From Zhongshania aliphaticivorans (GTDB lineage Bacteria > Pseudomonadota > Gammaproteobacteria > Pseudomonadales > Spongiibacteraceae): a stretch of 63,751 nucleotides of DNA. The translations under genes and the position numbers were made by a program. Location of the stretch: the NCBI RefSeq assembly GCF_902705875.1, contig NZ_CACSIK010000001.1, forward strand, positions 2,257,449 to 2,321,199. The letters run 5' to 3'. The notes beneath the pieces are model-generated. The model searched no databases. It saw nothing but the letters and a program-made list of their open reading frames with translations, and was not told where the DNA came from. This document shows positions 28,110 through 38,126 of this stretch, piece by piece; position 1 is the stretch's first letter, and every line of letters starts with the position of its first letter.

Positions 28110-29999
28110 TTAATTAAACGCCCCAATTAAGGACTGAAACATACTATTTGCAATACTTGCCGCCTGCGCGGCAGCTTGGTACGCCTGCTGAAATCTTAAT
28201 AAATTGGCAGCTTCTTCGTCCAAATTGACGCCCGATACAGATTGTTGATCTGCCTGGGTTTGAGCAAGTAGGTTTTGCTGTGATTGCTGATTGATTTGGG
28301 CACTGCGGGTGGCCACAGCAACATCGCCAACGAGGCCATTTACTGTGTCTTGAATACTTGCACTGCCACCATTAAGGACTTTTTCACTCTCAGCCTCTGC
28401 CATTTTCAAGAGGTTGCGGTTATCTCCCGAGGCGTTGGTATTTGCGCCGATACTAAAGCTATCTCCCGCTTCTGGAACACCGGTTATCGTCACAGCATTA
28501 CCATTAATGGTAATTTGTGAACCTGAGGTATAACTATAAGTACCTGTACCATTTACTTGATAACTATTGGCCGATAAAAATTGTATATCGACACTATCTA
28601 GGACATTGGGATTGCTGCTATCAACCACATCGGTCTCAGATATTTCTGCCGAGCCAATATTATTTAAGTCGGCAGAACTTCGTGTTGCGGCGGCGGCTGC
28701 AATACCCGCTGGATCCGTCATCACTACCGTTAAACTACCCGCGGCTTCTTGGGTAGAGCGAAGTAAAAACTGATCTCCCTGAGCCGCAGGCGAGCTTAAG
28801 CTCACCGACACACCATCAATAACAAACGGATCCGCTGTGCTGCCACTGCCCGTTACATTCGTCAACTCGGCGCCACTGGCCTCATCAAAAAACCGCCAGC
28901 CAGCACTGTCTAAACGAATAACCGTGTTGTCCCCTGTTAATGACGATACGTCAGTTATTTGAGCAGTGAATTCAGCGCCACTAGTATTATTTTTACTACG
29001 ATACACTTCCGGCGCAGGGATAGAAAAAATGTCGCCACCCTGCTCGCCATTTAAATCCATTCCTGAGCGATTAAGCTCATTCAAGGTGTCTGCAATTGCA
29101 ACAGTGATTCTGCCCAATTCATTGCGGGTATCATTAAGCACGCCATCTCTGAAACTGAGAGTTCCACCAAGACTGCCGCCACTTAAGCTGTCACTGATAA
29201 CCGCGTCGCTCCCCCCCAAATCCATAGCAATTTCAACACGGCCAGGCTCAAATTCATTGCTTACTGTCTTCATGGACATCGCGCGTTCACCCAAAACGAG
29301 TGCTTGACCGCTTCCCACAAACACACTCACAGTGCCATCACTTTGCTCTACTGAAGTGGTCCCTATAAGCTCATTCAATGACAGTAGCGCCTGATCGCGT
29401 TGATCAAGTAAATCGTTAGCCCCAGTGCTAAATTGCCCCTGTGTTTTACTAATCATGCTATTAATATCAGCAATTTGTGCACTGAGATCGTTTATATCAC
29501 TCACCGAAGCGGATATACGCGTGTTGACCTCACTATTCAGGGTATCCAATTGTGAGGACATATCTGAAAAACGCTCACCCAAGGCCTGCGCTTCCGCTAA
29601 CATTAACTGTCGTGCAGAAATAGACGATGGGCTATCTGCTACATCTTGCAAGCTATCGTAAAAACGTGACAGCGATGCGCTGAGACCTAACTCGGTGTCT
29701 GCCAAGCTGTTATCAATTTGCCCCGTTAACTGATAATAACTGTCTGCCTGCGCCGACGACGCCTGTGCATTACGTAACTGATCAACCGTAAAGCTGTTGT
29801 ATACCCGACTGATAGAAGAAACTTTAACACCAGATCCAATGGTAAGGTCGCCACTTTGCTGAGGAACGCGTGTAGAAAAGTCCACTGTCTGGCGGCTATA
29901 ACCTTCGGTATCCGCATTGGCAATATTATGACTGGTCGTTGCTAATGCGCGCTGGTAAGACACCAAGCCGGACAAAGCATTACCTAACATATCACCCAT
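28110..29999 (-). CDS. flgK: Flagellar hook-filament junction protein FlgK (HAP1)
   Basis: First hook-filament junction protein, 629 residues. The rod/hook N-terminal motif is visible as ALSGLVSYQRALATTSHNIANADTEGYSRQ, and the C-terminal helix with GVNLDEEAANLLRFQQAYQAAAQ is typical of HAP1. Between about 330 and 540 lies a long variable domain rich in Ser, Gly and Thr that makes it longer than enteric FlgK. It lies ten bases after flgJ. Confidence 0.96.
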   Translation of the reverse strand: MGDMLGNALSGLVSYQRALATTSHNIANADTEGYSRQTVDFSTRVPQQSGDLTIGSGVKVSSISRVYNSFTVDQLRNAQASSAQADSYYQLTGQIDNSLADTELGLSASLSRFYDSLQDVADSPSSISARQLMLAEAQALGERFSDMSSQLDTLNSEVNTRISASVSDINDLSAQIADINSMISKTQGQFSTGANDLLDQRDQALLSLNELIGTTSVEQSDGTVSVFVGSGQALVLGERAMSMKTVSNEFEPGRVEIAMDLGGSDAVISDSLSGGSLGGTLSFRDGVLNDTRNELGRITVAIADTLNELNRSGMDLNGEQGGDIFSIPAPEVYRSKNNTSGAEFTAQITDVSSLTGDNTVIRLDSAGWRFFDEASGAELTNVTGSGSTADPFVIDGVSVSLSSPAAQGDQFLLRSTQEAAGSLTVVMTDPAGIAAAAATRSSADLNNIGSAEISETDVVDSSNPNVLDSVDIQFLSANSYQVNGTGTYSYTSGSQITINGNAVTITGVPEAGDSFSIGANTNASGDNRNLLKMAEAESEKVLNGGSASIQDTVNGLVGDVAVATRSAQINQQSQQNLLAQTQADQQSVSGVNLDEEAANLLRFQQAYQAAAQAASIANSMFQSLIGAFN

Positions 30000-30009
30000 A
30001 AACTACCCC

Positions 30010-30432
30010 TTATTTGCCCGTCAAACTATCGGCTGACAGACTATATTCTTGAAGACTACGCTCAACGCCACCCAGCTGCTGCAAACGGCTACGCAGCGCC
30101 AGCCCTTCACCGCTGAGGTCCTGTGTCGACGCCCCTGAAGAACCTTCAAGCTGATCAACAATTGACTCGGCCATACCAATTCCACCTTGATCAGAGAGTG
30201 TTACCGACAACTGGCTATCTAACATCTCTTCGTACATGTCTACACTACTCTCTGAAAATAAGCCGCCGTCCGGCACTCCGGCACGCATGCTCTTGAGCAT
30301 CATCTGTAAAAACAAGGCTTCAAATTGTTTAGCAACAGGTTCTATCGCTTCACTAGGCGTACTGTCGGCCTCTTGACGCAGCGATGCCAAGCCTGAGAAA
30401 TCGTGATAATTTGAAGATGCCTTAACGTCCAT
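30010..30432 (-). CDS. flgJ: Flagellar rod-binding protein FlgJ, single-domain (no muramidase)
   Basis: Rod scaffold/cap protein of 140 residues. It contains the rod-binding domain (VAKQFEALFLQMMLKSMRAG, MYEEMLDSQLS, GIGMAESIV). The C-terminal peptidoglycan hydrolase domain of enteric and Pseudomonas FlgJ (about 310 residues or more in total) is absent. The frame closes cleanly and flgK follows ten bases on, with no remnant of a muramidase in the gap, so this is a naturally short form and not a frameshift. A separate lytic enzyme must open the wall for the rod. Confidence 0.93.
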   Translation of the reverse strand: MDVKASSNYHDFSGLASLRQEADSTPSEAIEPVAKQFEALFLQMMLKSMRAGVPDGGLFSESSVDMYEEMLDSQLSVTLSDQGGIGMAESIVDQLEGSSGASTQDLSGEGLALRSRLQQLGGVERSLQEYSLSADSLTGK

Positions 30433-30459
30433 TACGTATCACCTTTTAATGACCAGAAC

Positions 30460-31593
30460 CTAAATGACCAACAGCTCAGCACGTAATGCACCCGCCTGAT
30501 CTAAAGCCTCTAGTATTGCCACCAAATCACTTGGCGAAGCGCCCACATTGTTAATGGCTTTCACGATATCTTCTAAGGTCACACCCGCATCTAACAGAAA
30601 CATACGTGAACCGCTTTCCTGTACTTCTATTTCTGACTGTTGAGCCGCCACTGTTTGACCACCGCGAGAAAACGCCCCCGGTTGTGAAATTTCAACGTCT
30701 TCAGAGATCGAGACAGTTAATGAACCGTGACTAACCGCCGCAGGAAGGACTCGGACATTGCCACCAATAACAATGGTGCCAGTACGCGAATTAACGACGA
30801 CTCGCGCACCCGCCTCTGCCGGGGTTATTTCTAAGCTTTCGAGCATAGAAATAAAGGTCACGCTGCGATCAGGGTTACTTGGCCCTTGAACTTTTACCGT
30901 TGCAGAGTCCATCGCACTGGCTGTACCCGCACCAAATTTGGAATTTATCTCTTCAGCTAAACGACGGGCCGTGGTGAAATCTGACTTCTTTAAATTAAGC
31001 ATAATCTCACCGTTAGATGACATCATGCTAGGTGCTGCACGTTCAACAATGGCACCATTTGGAATGCGACCTGCACTGGGGATATTGACTGTTACCCGTG
31101 AACCATCAGCGCCAGAAACCCCTAAGCCACCAACCAACAAACTACCCTGGGCGACGGCATATACTTGACCATCTGCCCCCATCATTGGCGCCATTAATAA
31201 ACTGCCGCCACGCAAACTAGCTGCATTACCAATGGAAGACACTGTCACATCAATGGTCTGACCAGGTTTTGCAAAAGCCGGTAAACTGGCGTGTACGGTC
31301 ACAGCCGCCACATTTTTTAACTGTGGATTTACGTTGTCAGGCACGCGTACACCAAATCCCGTCAACATATTGCGAATACTTTGAATGGTAAAAGGTGCTT
31401 GGCTGGTTTGATCACCAGTGCCACTCAAACCCACCACCAAACCATACCCAACTAGCTGGTTCTCACGAACCCCTGCCACATTAACTAAATCTTTAACCCG
31501 CTCGGCCTGTGCCGATGGTAAATACCCACTCAACATAATGAGCACTGCAAGGGCAATCCGGTGTGTGTGGGATGTAAAATTAAATATCGACAT
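30460..31593 (-). CDS. flgI: Flagellar P-ring protein FlgI
   Basis: Periplasmic P-ring subunit, 377 residues. I use the ATG at 31593, which has GAGG nine bases upstream; a TTG five codons earlier overlaps flgH and lacks a site. A Sec signal ends in SAQA. The mature start [31 protein letters not shown] is strongly conserved. The C-terminus has [24 protein letters not shown]. It lies between flgH and flgJ. Confidence 0.96.
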   Translation of the reverse strand: MSIFNFTSHTHRIALAVLIMLSGYLPSAQAERVKDLVNVAGVRENQLVGYGLVVGLSGTGDQTSQAPFTIQSIRNMLTGFGVRVPDNVNPQLKNVAAVTVHASLPAFAKPGQTIDVTVSSIGNAASLRGGSLLMAPMMGADGQVYAVAQGSLLVGGLGVSGADGSRVTVNIPSAGRIPNGAIVERAAPSMMSSNGEIMLNLKKSDFTTARRLAEEINSKFGAGTASAMDSATVKVQGPSNPDRSVTFISMLESLEITPAEAGARVVVNSRTGTIVIGGNVRVLPAAVSHGSLTVSISEDVEISQPGAFSRGGQTVAAQQSEIEVQESGSRMFLLDAGVTLEDIVKAINNVGASPSDLVAILEALDQAGALRAELLVI

Positions 31594-31604
31594 CAGATTG
31601 ATCC

Positions 31605-32306
31605 TCAAAAGGGCGACAATACAGACTGGAACAGACGTCCCAACCAGCCCATTGAATTAGCGTCAGCCAATGCACCTTTACCGCTATAGGTAATTCTGGC
31701 ATCAGCTACTTTGTAAGATGGCACCGCGTTGTCAGCGCCAATATCTTCTGGACGCACAATACCGTTAATACGAATAAATTCTTCGCCTTGGTTAATGGTC
31801 ACCCATTTTTCACCGCGCACTCGTAAGCTGCCATTGCGCAAAACTTCCGATACTGTGACGGTGATACTGCCCGTTAAACTATTGCTTTGGCTGCTGGTGC
31901 CCTGCCCTGAAAAGTCCTGGTCTGTTGACACCCCTGTCGATAAAATAGGTACACCATCATAAGTAGCACCGCGCCCCAACAAGGTCACTGTTGGTACCGA
32001 AATATTACTTTCTTTGCCCGTTGCGGTACTTGATGATTTAGAGGCGTCGGTTTTCTCTTCTAGGGTGATCGTAATAATGTCACCAACTTGTCGCGCGCGG
32101 CGATCAAGAAACAAACTCATACCGTAACCAGAGCGGTATATTGAGCCCATATTATTAACATCATCGTTAACTGCCGCTGGCGCTGCCGAGGTGTATGCCT
32201 CAGAGTCATCCCGTGTTGGCGCAGAAGAACAGGCGGATACGACACTGACGATAACAATCGCAATGAACGCTTTTATATAATTTAGATTTAATCCTGTTAT
32301 GTTCAT
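31605..32306 (-). CDS. flgH: Flagellar L-ring lipoprotein FlgH
   Basis: Outer-membrane L-ring subunit of 233 residues. The signal peptide ends with the lipobox VVSAC (Cys26). Conserved segments are [38 protein letters not shown] and the C-terminal [20 protein letters not shown]. It follows flgG after 75 bases. Confidence 0.96.
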   Translation of the reverse strand: MNITGLNLNYIKAFIAIVIVSVVSACSSAPTRDDSEAYTSAAPAAVNDDVNNMGSIYRSGYGMSLFLDRRARQVGDIITITLEEKTDASKSSSTATGKESNISVPTVTLLGRGATYDGVPILSTGVSTDQDFSGQGTSSQSNSLTGSITVTVSEVLRNGSLRVRGEKWVTINQGEEFIRINGIVRPEDIGADNAVPSYKVADARITYSGKGALADANSMGWLGRLFQSVLSPF

Positions 32307-32381
32307 TCCTTATACCGCCTGCATGATGTGTAAAACTTCACTCATATTGTCTTTGCTTTATAGTTTCTAAGCGCTTATAAA

Positions 32382-33167
32382 TTACAAGTTGTTATTGACG
32401 TATTGCATCATCTGATCGCTAGTTGAAATGGCTTTGGAATTCATTTCATAAGCCCGCTGGGTTTCGATCATATTCACCAGCTCTTCAACGACATTCACAT
32501 TAGACCCTTCTAATGAACCCTGCTGAATAGTCCCTAAACCACTCAAGCCTGGGGTTCCCGTTTGCGGCGCGCCACTGGAGGCAGACTCCATATACAAATT
32601 TTCACCGCGAGCTTGTAAGCCAGACGCATTTACAAAGTTAGCAATCTGAAAACTGCCCAACTGCACCGGCGTAGCACTGCCAGATAACACCGCACTGACA
32701 ACCCCGTCAGAACCTACCGTGACACTCAACACGCCTTCAGGAACGGTGATACCGGGATCAACTACATTACCTGTGTTAGTAACAATCTGACCTTGATCAT
32801 CTAATTGAAACGATCCATCGCGGGTGTAGGCTTGGGTGCCATCGGGCATTTGTACTTGGAAGAAACCATTGCCATCAATAGCTAAATCTAAGGAGTTATT
32901 CGTTTGCGTCATGGTGCCTTGTTGGAAGATTTTTTCAGTAGAAACAACCCTCACCCCGGTGCCTACGTGCATCCCGCTGGGTGACCGTGTTTGCTGTGAG
33001 GTCTGACCACCTACCTGACGCATATTCTGATAAAGCAGGTCTTCGAAAGAAGCGCGGTCACGCTTAAACCCCGTTGTGTTAGCGTTGGCCAAGTTGTTAC
33101 TCACAACCTGCATACGCGTTTGTTGTGCGTCGAGTCCGGTTTTTGCAACCCAAAGTGATGAATTCAT
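32382..33167 (-). CDS. flgG: Flagellar distal rod protein FlgG
   Basis: Distal rod subunit, 261 residues, close to the family standard. It opens with the rod motif [36 protein letters not shown] and ends with [28 protein letters not shown], where the conserved C-terminal helix polymerises. It starts 13 bases after flgF. Confidence 0.97.
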   Translation of the reverse strand: MNSSLWVAKTGLDAQQTRMQVVSNNLANANTTGFKRDRASFEDLLYQNMRQVGGQTSQQTRSPSGMHVGTGVRVVSTEKIFQQGTMTQTNNSLDLAIDGNGFFQVQMPDGTQAYTRDGSFQLDDQGQIVTNTGNVVDPGITVPEGVLSVTVGSDGVVSAVLSGSATPVQLGSFQIANFVNASGLQARGENLYMESASSGAPQTGTPGLSGLGTIQQGSLEGSNVNVVEELVNMIETQRAYEMNSKAISTSDQMMQYVNNNL

Positions 33168-33180
33168 AATTTACTTCCTC

Positions 33181-33924
33181 TTATTCCAAACGCAGCAAAC
33201 GGCTGCCGGTTTCAGCCACAGATTCCGCTGCGCTCATGACCTTAACTTGCATTTCAAATTGTCGTGCCAAAGCAATCATTGTCACCATGGCGTCGACCGT
33301 ATTAACATTTGACGACTCTAAGCTGCCGGCACTGATTCTGATCTCTGAAGAGGTTTCTGCTACGCCGCCATTACGCATACGCATCAAACCATCTTCGCCT
33401 TTTTCTAAATCAGCAGGCGCGGCATCCACTAAACGAATTCTATCCACCGTTGCCACGGATTCCGGTCCCTGGCCCAATGGCACAATAGAAACCGTTCCGT
33501 CTTCGCCAATCATTAAACTTTGATGCTCAGGTATCGCCACCGGCCCACCATCGCCCATCACAGGCTGACCAGCCCCATTCAATAACATGCCGTCAGCGCT
33601 GATCCGAAAATCACCACGACGGCTATAGGCTTCACTACCATCACTAGCCTGTACCGCAAACCAACCTTGTTCGCCGCGAATCGCAACATCTAAATCACGA
33701 CCCGTAGTGGTTACCACACCCGTTGAAAAATCGCTTACCTGCCCTTCTAGAACAGGGTTAAAACGCGTTTCCAAACCCGGCCCGTCAACTTGCAGAGAAA
33801 GTAAATTTTGAAAGTCACCACGAAAGCCCGCCGTGCTCACATTCGCGAGATTATTCGCGTTTGTAGCCTGCGCTTGCTGGGTATTTTTAGCCCCCATCAT
33901 GCCTACATAAAGTAACTTATCCAT
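33181..33924 (-). CDS. flgF: Flagellar proximal rod protein FlgF
   Basis: Proximal rod subunit, 247 residues. The N-terminal rod motif is NANNLANVSTAGFRGDFQ and the C-terminal one LESSNVNTVDAMVTMIALARQFEMQVKVM. It lies between flgE and flgG in the standard order. Confidence 0.96.
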   Translation of the reverse strand: MDKLLYVGMMGAKNTQQAQATNANNLANVSTAGFRGDFQNLLSLQVDGPGLETRFNPVLEGQVSDFSTGVVTTTGRDLDVAIRGEQGWFAVQASDGSEAYSRRGDFRISADGMLLNGAGQPVMGDGGPVAIPEHQSLMIGEDGTVSIVPLGQGPESVATVDRIRLVDAAPADLEKGEDGLMRMRNGGVAETSSEIRISAGSLESSNVNTVDAMVTMIALARQFEMQVKVMSAAESVAETGSRLLRLE

Positions 33925-33958
33925 AAACCCTCCCGGTTAGTCTGCTAAATAAAGATGA

Positions 33959-35176
33959 CTATCGGATATTGATAATGGCTTGGGTTACGGCATCTGCCGT
34001 CGAAATCATTTGGGTGTTGGCTTGAAAGTTTCGCTGAGCGGTAATCATCTCAACCAACTGCGATGTCAGGTCGACATTCGAACTTTCCAACGCGCCTGAC
34101 TGCAGCAAACCAAAATCTGATGATCCGGCTTCACCAACACGAGGGCTACCAGAGGCATAAGTCTCTGCCCAAGAGGTATCACCCTGCTGCTGCAATCCAT
34201 TGGGATTAGAAAAATTAGCCATCGCCACCTTGCCTAACTCCTTGGATTGGCCATTGGTAAACCGAGCAGAAACCACCCCAGATGTGTCAACTTCAATACC
34301 GGTTAAACGGCCTGTGGTATAACCATCTTGCTGCAAATTATTAACGCCAAATTCTTGGCCATATTGCGTAGTCGAGGTGAAGTCAAAACTAAGATCTAAA
34401 TTTTCAGAACCCGTACCTGGGTCAAACGAGGGATAGGTAATTAAGCCAGAAGTTGGTACTTGTAATTCGCCCGAATTACTAAAGCTCATGGAGTTAAACC
34501 CGCCAACTGCTGCGTCATCAACATACAATTGCTGATTCCAGCTATTGGCTGCGGAGTCTTTCACAAAATACATAGTAGCGGTGTGTTGCGTCCCCAAAGA
34601 ATCGTAAATTGTCATCGAGGTTGAATGGTTGTAACTGGTGGGCAGAGAGGGATCAAAAGGTGATACCGCAGGCTCCGGCGCATCTGCCGGTAAATTTACA
34701 CCAATCTCTGCTCGCTCTGTACTTTGTGGTGCGTTTTCAGATACCTCTAGCTGTAAATCACTTAAAGAACCTGTGGAAAAGCTACCATCTCCTGACGGCG
34801 GAAAGACCTGTAAACGCTCTAAGCTGTTATTCACTACATAACCATCACGATCAACACTGAAAGCCCCAGCTCGGCTATATGTCACGCCGCTAGACCCTTT
34901 CATGGTAAAAAAACCTTCGCCAGAAATGGCGAGATCTAAATTGTTGTCGGTAAAATCGATATTACCCTGAGAGAATTCTTGGGTAATCGTGTTCAGACGC
35001 ACACCCGCACCCGGTGTAGTTTTTGTTACGTCGTTATTCGACGTTGCATAAACGTCAGCAAACGCTGCCCTCGACCCCTTAAAGCCGGTCGTATTAACGT
35101 TGGCAATGTTGTTTGCAGTAACATCTAGTTGTGCCGATGCGGCATTTAATCCACTCAGTGCAATACGAAAGCTCAT
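33959..35176 (-). CDS. flgE: Flagellar hook protein FlgE
   Basis: Hook subunit, 405 residues, similar to the enteric length. The N-terminus FRIALSGLNAASAQLDVTANNIANVNTTGFKG and C-terminal LESSNVDLTSQLVEMITAQRNFQANTQMI are diagnostic. YNHSTSMTIYDSLGTQHTATMYFV is the typical FlgE central signature. It follows flgD after 56 bases. Confidence 0.97.
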   Translation of the reverse strand: MSFRIALSGLNAASAQLDVTANNIANVNTTGFKGSRAAFADVYATSNNDVTKTTPGAGVRLNTITQEFSQGNIDFTDNNLDLAISGEGFFTMKGSSGVTYSRAGAFSVDRDGYVVNNSLERLQVFPPSGDGSFSTGSLSDLQLEVSENAPQSTERAEIGVNLPADAPEPAVSPFDPSLPTSYNHSTSMTIYDSLGTQHTATMYFVKDSAANSWNQQLYVDDAAVGGFNSMSFSNSGELQVPTSGLITYPSFDPGTGSENLDLSFDFTSTTQYGQEFGVNNLQQDGYTTGRLTGIEVDTSGVVSARFTNGQSKELGKVAMANFSNPNGLQQQGDTSWAETYASGSPRVGEAGSSDFGLLQSGALESSNVDLTSQLVEMITAQRNFQANTQMISTADAVTQAIINIR

Positions 35177-35232
35177 AAGGCCTACTCCTGGTCAAAAAAC
35201 TAATATTTATGGCTAAATAGTGGTCTTACCAT

Positions 35233-35898
35233 TTAGCTAATTTCGATAATGTTCGCCATACTGACGGTGCCTAGTCCTTGTACTTGTACCAAAGGCGAAC
35301 CACCGCCGGCGGGTACACTGACACTTAATACTTCGCTGCGAACTTCAGTGGTAATGGCTTCAACCGTGTTGCCATTTAAATAATTTGCCCTAATTTGGTA
35401 AGTTCCTGGCGGCATCTGCTCACCATTCACGCCCACCCCATCCCACTCAAAAGCAACCGTGCCCGCGTTTTGTGGACCGAGTGGCACCTTGCCGATGACT
35501 TCACCTGTGGGGGCGAGAATTTCAATGTCTAAAGCAGCGGTACTCGTTGGTAAATTCACCTGCCCTTGCACCTTGCCATCAGAAGGTAGCGCGGCCACAT
35601 CGGTTTCTAACAAAACATCTTTTCCAATGAGTGATGACGCATCAAGTAACTGAGCGGAATACAAAGAATCCGCTAAGCCCGCCAAATTTTCATTCATTTC
35701 ACTAATGCCACTAACTGACGTTAGCTGGGCCATTTGACTAATAAACTCGGTATTATCAGTAGGATTTAACGGGTCTTGACTCTTGAGCTGCTGGAGCATT
35801 AGCGTCATGAAGTCATCTTGATCTAGCGAAGAGGCATCTTTTTTAGCGGTACTTGCTGCTGTCTGTAATTGCAACTCTTCATAAGTGCGAATTTCCAT
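35233..35898 (-). CDS. flgD: Flagellar hook capping protein FlgD
   Basis: Hook cap/assembly scaffold, 221 residues. The conserved N-terminal region is LDQDDFMTLMLQQLKSQDPLNPTDNTEFISQMAQ. The FlgD Ig-like domain with VAFEWDGVGVNGEQMPPGTYQI follows at about 120-200. It lies ten bases after flgC. Confidence 0.96.
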   Translation of the reverse strand: MEIRTYEELQLQTAASTAKKDASSLDQDDFMTLMLQQLKSQDPLNPTDNTEFISQMAQLTSVSGISEMNENLAGLADSLYSAQLLDASSLIGKDVLLETDVAALPSDGKVQGQVNLPTSTAALDIEILAPTGEVIGKVPLGPQNAGTVAFEWDGVGVNGEQMPPGTYQIRANYLNGNTVEAITTEVRSEVLSVSVPAGGGSPLVQVQGLGTVSMANIIEIS

Positions 35899-35908
35899 TG
35901 CTTATATC

Positions 35909-36310
35909 CTATTGCTGACCAAGCTGCAGGGCTCGCAGCATAAGAGTTTTAGTAGTGGAGAAAACTTCCGCATTATTTTGATAAGAACGAGAGGCAGACA
36001 TCATGTTAGCCATTTCTTCCATCGTGTTTACGTTAGAGCTATAAATATAACCGTCACCATCGGCCTGCGGGTGGCCGGGCTCATAACGCTTGGTAACAGG
36101 TGCATCACTTTCTACAACACCGGTAACGGCCACGCCAACGACATCTCGCTGCTGATCCAATACGGTTGAAAAGACAGGCTGTCGAGATCGATAGGCCTCG
36201 GCCTCAGAGCCCGCCACGGTATCTGCGTTAGCCATATTACTGGCAACTGTGTTTAGCCTTAGCATTTGTGCATTCATCGCTGATGCGGCAACGTTCAATG
36301 AATTCGCCAT
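35909..36310 (-). CDS. flgC: Flagellar proximal rod protein FlgC
   Basis: Proximal rod subunit, 133 residues. It opens NVAASAMNAQMLRLNTVASNMANADTVAG and closes with VNTMEEMANMMSASRSYQNNAEVFSTTK. The start lies three bases after the flgB stop, so translation is probably coupled. Confidence 0.96.
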   Translation of the reverse strand: MANSLNVAASAMNAQMLRLNTVASNMANADTVAGSEAEAYRSRQPVFSTVLDQQRDVVGVAVTGVVESDAPVTKRYEPGHPQADGDGYIYSSNVNTMEEMANMMSASRSYQNNAEVFSTTKTLMLRALQLGQQ

Positions 36311-36313
36311 GAA

Positions 36314-36727
36314 TTAATTACCCCCTTGAAGAACAGATTTCATGCCACTAAAACGGCTACCTAGAAATTGTAAAGTCGCCTGGTAACGCACAGAGTTATC
36401 AGCAAATTCAGCTTGCTCTAAATGCGTATCGACGGTGTTACCATCTACGGATGGCTGGGTGGGAACGCGATACTTTAAATCTATCGGCAAACCATCCGCA
36501 TTTGCCTGCCCCACTTGCATATGGCCGCTGTTGGTGGTCTTCAGTGCCAACTGAGATTGACTACTCGCTGCCGACTGAGATAACACAGCTTTAAAATCTA
36601 TGTCTTGCGCTTTGTATCCAGGGGTATCCGCATTTGCTATATTCGTCGCCAGCACATCATGTCGCTGCTGCCGTACCTTCAGCGCCTGTTCATGTATCCC
36701 CAGTGCCTTGTCAAAATTAATAGACAT
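36314..36727 (-). CDS. flgB: Flagellar proximal rod protein FlgB
   Basis: Proximal rod subunit, 137 residues, first gene of the long flgBCDEFGHIJKL series. VRQQRHDVLATNIANADTPGYKAQDIDFKAVL is the family motif, and DGNTVDTHLEQAEFADNSVRYQATLQFL the C-terminal one. A perfect sigma-54 promoter lies about 100 bases upstream. Confidence 0.96.
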   Translation of the reverse strand: MSINFDKALGIHEQALKVRQQRHDVLATNIANADTPGYKAQDIDFKAVLSQSAASSQSQLALKTTNSGHMQVGQANADGLPIDLKYRVPTQPSVDGNTVDTHLEQAEFADNSVRYQATLQFLGSRFSGMKSVLQGGN

Positions 36728-36825
36728 TTTTTAACCCATTCTTTCTAAAGTTTTTATGGTCACTGCCGCTATATAGTGTAACGGTGACTCATATCGGCAA
36801 TACTCGCCGTCTACTAACACCTAAG

Positions 36826-36840
36826 GCAAGGCTCGTGCCA
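36826..36840 (-). promoter_or_regulatory. flgB: Sigma-54 promoter of the flgB operon
   Basis: On the minus strand TGGCAC-GAGCC-TTGC, a full match to the -24/-12 consensus, about 100 bases before flgB. In related bacteria such promoters depend on a FleQ/FlrC-type activator, which is not in this window. Confidence 0.88.
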
Positions 36841-36991
36841 TAAAAAATAATCTTTATTATTCAAATAGTTATATTATTATTATGTAGTTCACGCCAAAAA
36901 TACGGCGCCATTTTTCCAACAATGGCAAAATTCCGGCAGCCCCCATCCTCCGTATAAACCCTTACTTTTTAAGCCCGTTTCAACATAACGC

Positions 36992-37006
36992 TGGCATAGG
37001 CATTGC
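36992..37006 (+). promoter_or_regulatory. flgA: Sigma-54 promoter of flgA
   Basis: TGGCAT-AGGCA-TTGC followed by A fits the -24/-12 consensus. The start site would be near 37018, which supports the flgA ATG at 37049 and leaves only about 13 bases before the alternative TTG at 37031. Confidence 0.85.
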
Positions 37007-37048
37007 AACACACACGCAAACGACAAAACTTTGACGTCTATTATTGCT

Positions 37049-37759
37049 ATGACAAAACATCAACAATATATTGCAGCCACTTTAGTTATTGGATTCCTCG
37101 TGGCCATGAGCCCCCCACTAACTGCGGGGGCCACTGAAAGTCATGCGCGGATAGCCAGCACAGCGCGTGCTTATATTGCCGCCCGTCACCCTTGGCAGCA
37201 CATGCAACATACTATTAATGTTCAAGAATTAGACCCTAGGACCAAGCTTGCTAAATGCTCTACCAAACTAGAGGCATTCTTATCGACGGGAGCAAGAATC
37301 AAACGTCGTACTACGGTGGGTGTGCGCTGCAAAGGAAGTAAACCATGGAAAATTTACTTACCCGTAACAGTTGAGGCCTTCGCCAAGGTCATGGTTGCTC
37401 GTCATCCTATTCCACCGAACACTGACATTACCGCCCGCGATATTAGCTGGTCGCAACGTGATATATCAGCACTTGGGTATGGCTATCTGCAGTCTTTAGG
37501 AGAACACGGTGGTTACCGCAGCCGACGTAGCATTTCACAGGGCGCGGTATTAACACCCAATATGGTTCGAGCAAGCGACATCGTTAGCAAGGGCCAACGT
37601 GTGCAGCTCAATAGTAGTACCGGCCCAGTCAGCGTCAGTATGATGGGTGTTGCGATGCAAAGTGGCTCTTTGGGTTCGCGAATACTGGTCAAAAATCTAA
37701 ACTCTGGTAAACAACTAGAGGGCGTGGTGAAATCTGAAAATATTGTACTACTTAACTAA
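37049..37759 (+). CDS. flgA: Flagellar P-ring assembly chaperone FlgA
   Basis: Periplasmic chaperone for P-ring assembly, 236 residues. A Sec signal (hydrophobic YIAATLVIGFLVAMSPPLTAGA) is followed by an N-terminal domain with LDPRTKLAKCSTKLEAFL and a C-terminal SAF domain (RHPIPPNTDITARDISW, SISQGAVLTPNMVR). I use the ATG at 37049; the frame could begin at a TTG six codons earlier. It diverges from flgB and precedes flgM. Confidence 0.94.
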   Translation: MTKHQQYIAATLVIGFLVAMSPPLTAGATESHARIASTARAYIAARHPWQHMQHTINVQELDPRTKLAKCSTKLEAFLSTGARIKRRTTVGVRCKGSKPWKIYLPVTVEAFAKVMVARHPIPPNTDITARDISWSQRDISALGYGYLQSLGEHGGYRSRRSISQGAVLTPNMVRASDIVSKGQRVQLNSSTGPVSVSMMGVAMQSGSLGSRILVKNLNSGKQLEGVVKSENIVLLN

Positions 37760-37783
37760 AGTTTACTGCTGTGCTGCCGATAT
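37757..37783 (+). promoter_or_regulatory. flgM: Sigma-28 (FliA) promoter of flgMN
   Basis: TAAAGTTT-N11-GCCGATAT matches the flagellar sigma-28 consensus in both boxes and spacing. The -35 box begins on the flgA stop codon. It gives flgMN a late promoter in addition to readthrough from flgA. Confidence 0.88.
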
Positions 37784-37818
37784 TACGTGCATAGGCTAAA
37801 TTAAAAGAGGATTCTGAC

Positions 37819-38121
37819 ATGGTTGACCGAATAGATGGCTCATCGCTAAGCCAGCTCCGCAAAATCGAGGGTGGAAGAGGCAATGGCGAAAAATCGGACA
37901 GCGTAAGCACTGATTCCATATCAGCAAGCAGTGGCAACCCGTCATCAATCACGGAAACCCCACTCATGGAGCGTACCCGCGTGCAAGTAAACAATAGCGA
38001 CGGTGTAGACCGCCAGAAAGTTGACGCCATTAAAACCGCTATCCGCAACGGTGAGTTTAATATCGATGCGTCTAAAGTAGCAGAAGCAATGGTTAACATG
38101 GAAACACTGACAGGCGCTTAA
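37819..38121 (+). CDS. flgM: Anti-sigma-28 factor FlgM
   Basis: Anti-sigma factor of 100 residues that holds FliA until hook completion and is then exported. The first half is polar and probably disordered; the sigma-binding C-terminal helices contain VDRQKVDAIKTAIRNGEFNIDASKVAEAMV. AGAGG lies upstream of the ATG. It is preceded by a consensus sigma-28 promoter. Confidence 0.93.
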   Translation: MVDRIDGSSLSQLRKIEGGRGNGEKSDSVSTDSISASSGNPSSITETPLMERTRVQVNNSDGVDRQKVDAIKTAIRNGEFNIDASKVAEAMVNMETLTGA

Positions 38122-38126
38122 TCACT

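Noticed and set aside
30010..30432. flgJ as a frameshifted pseudogene
   Set aside because: Only ten bases separate it from flgK, leaving no remnant of a muramidase domain, so the short form looks native.
37031..37048. TTG start for flgA
   Set aside because: It would lie only about 13 bases after the predicted sigma-54 start site and has no ribosome site; the ATG at 37049 gives a normal signal peptide.
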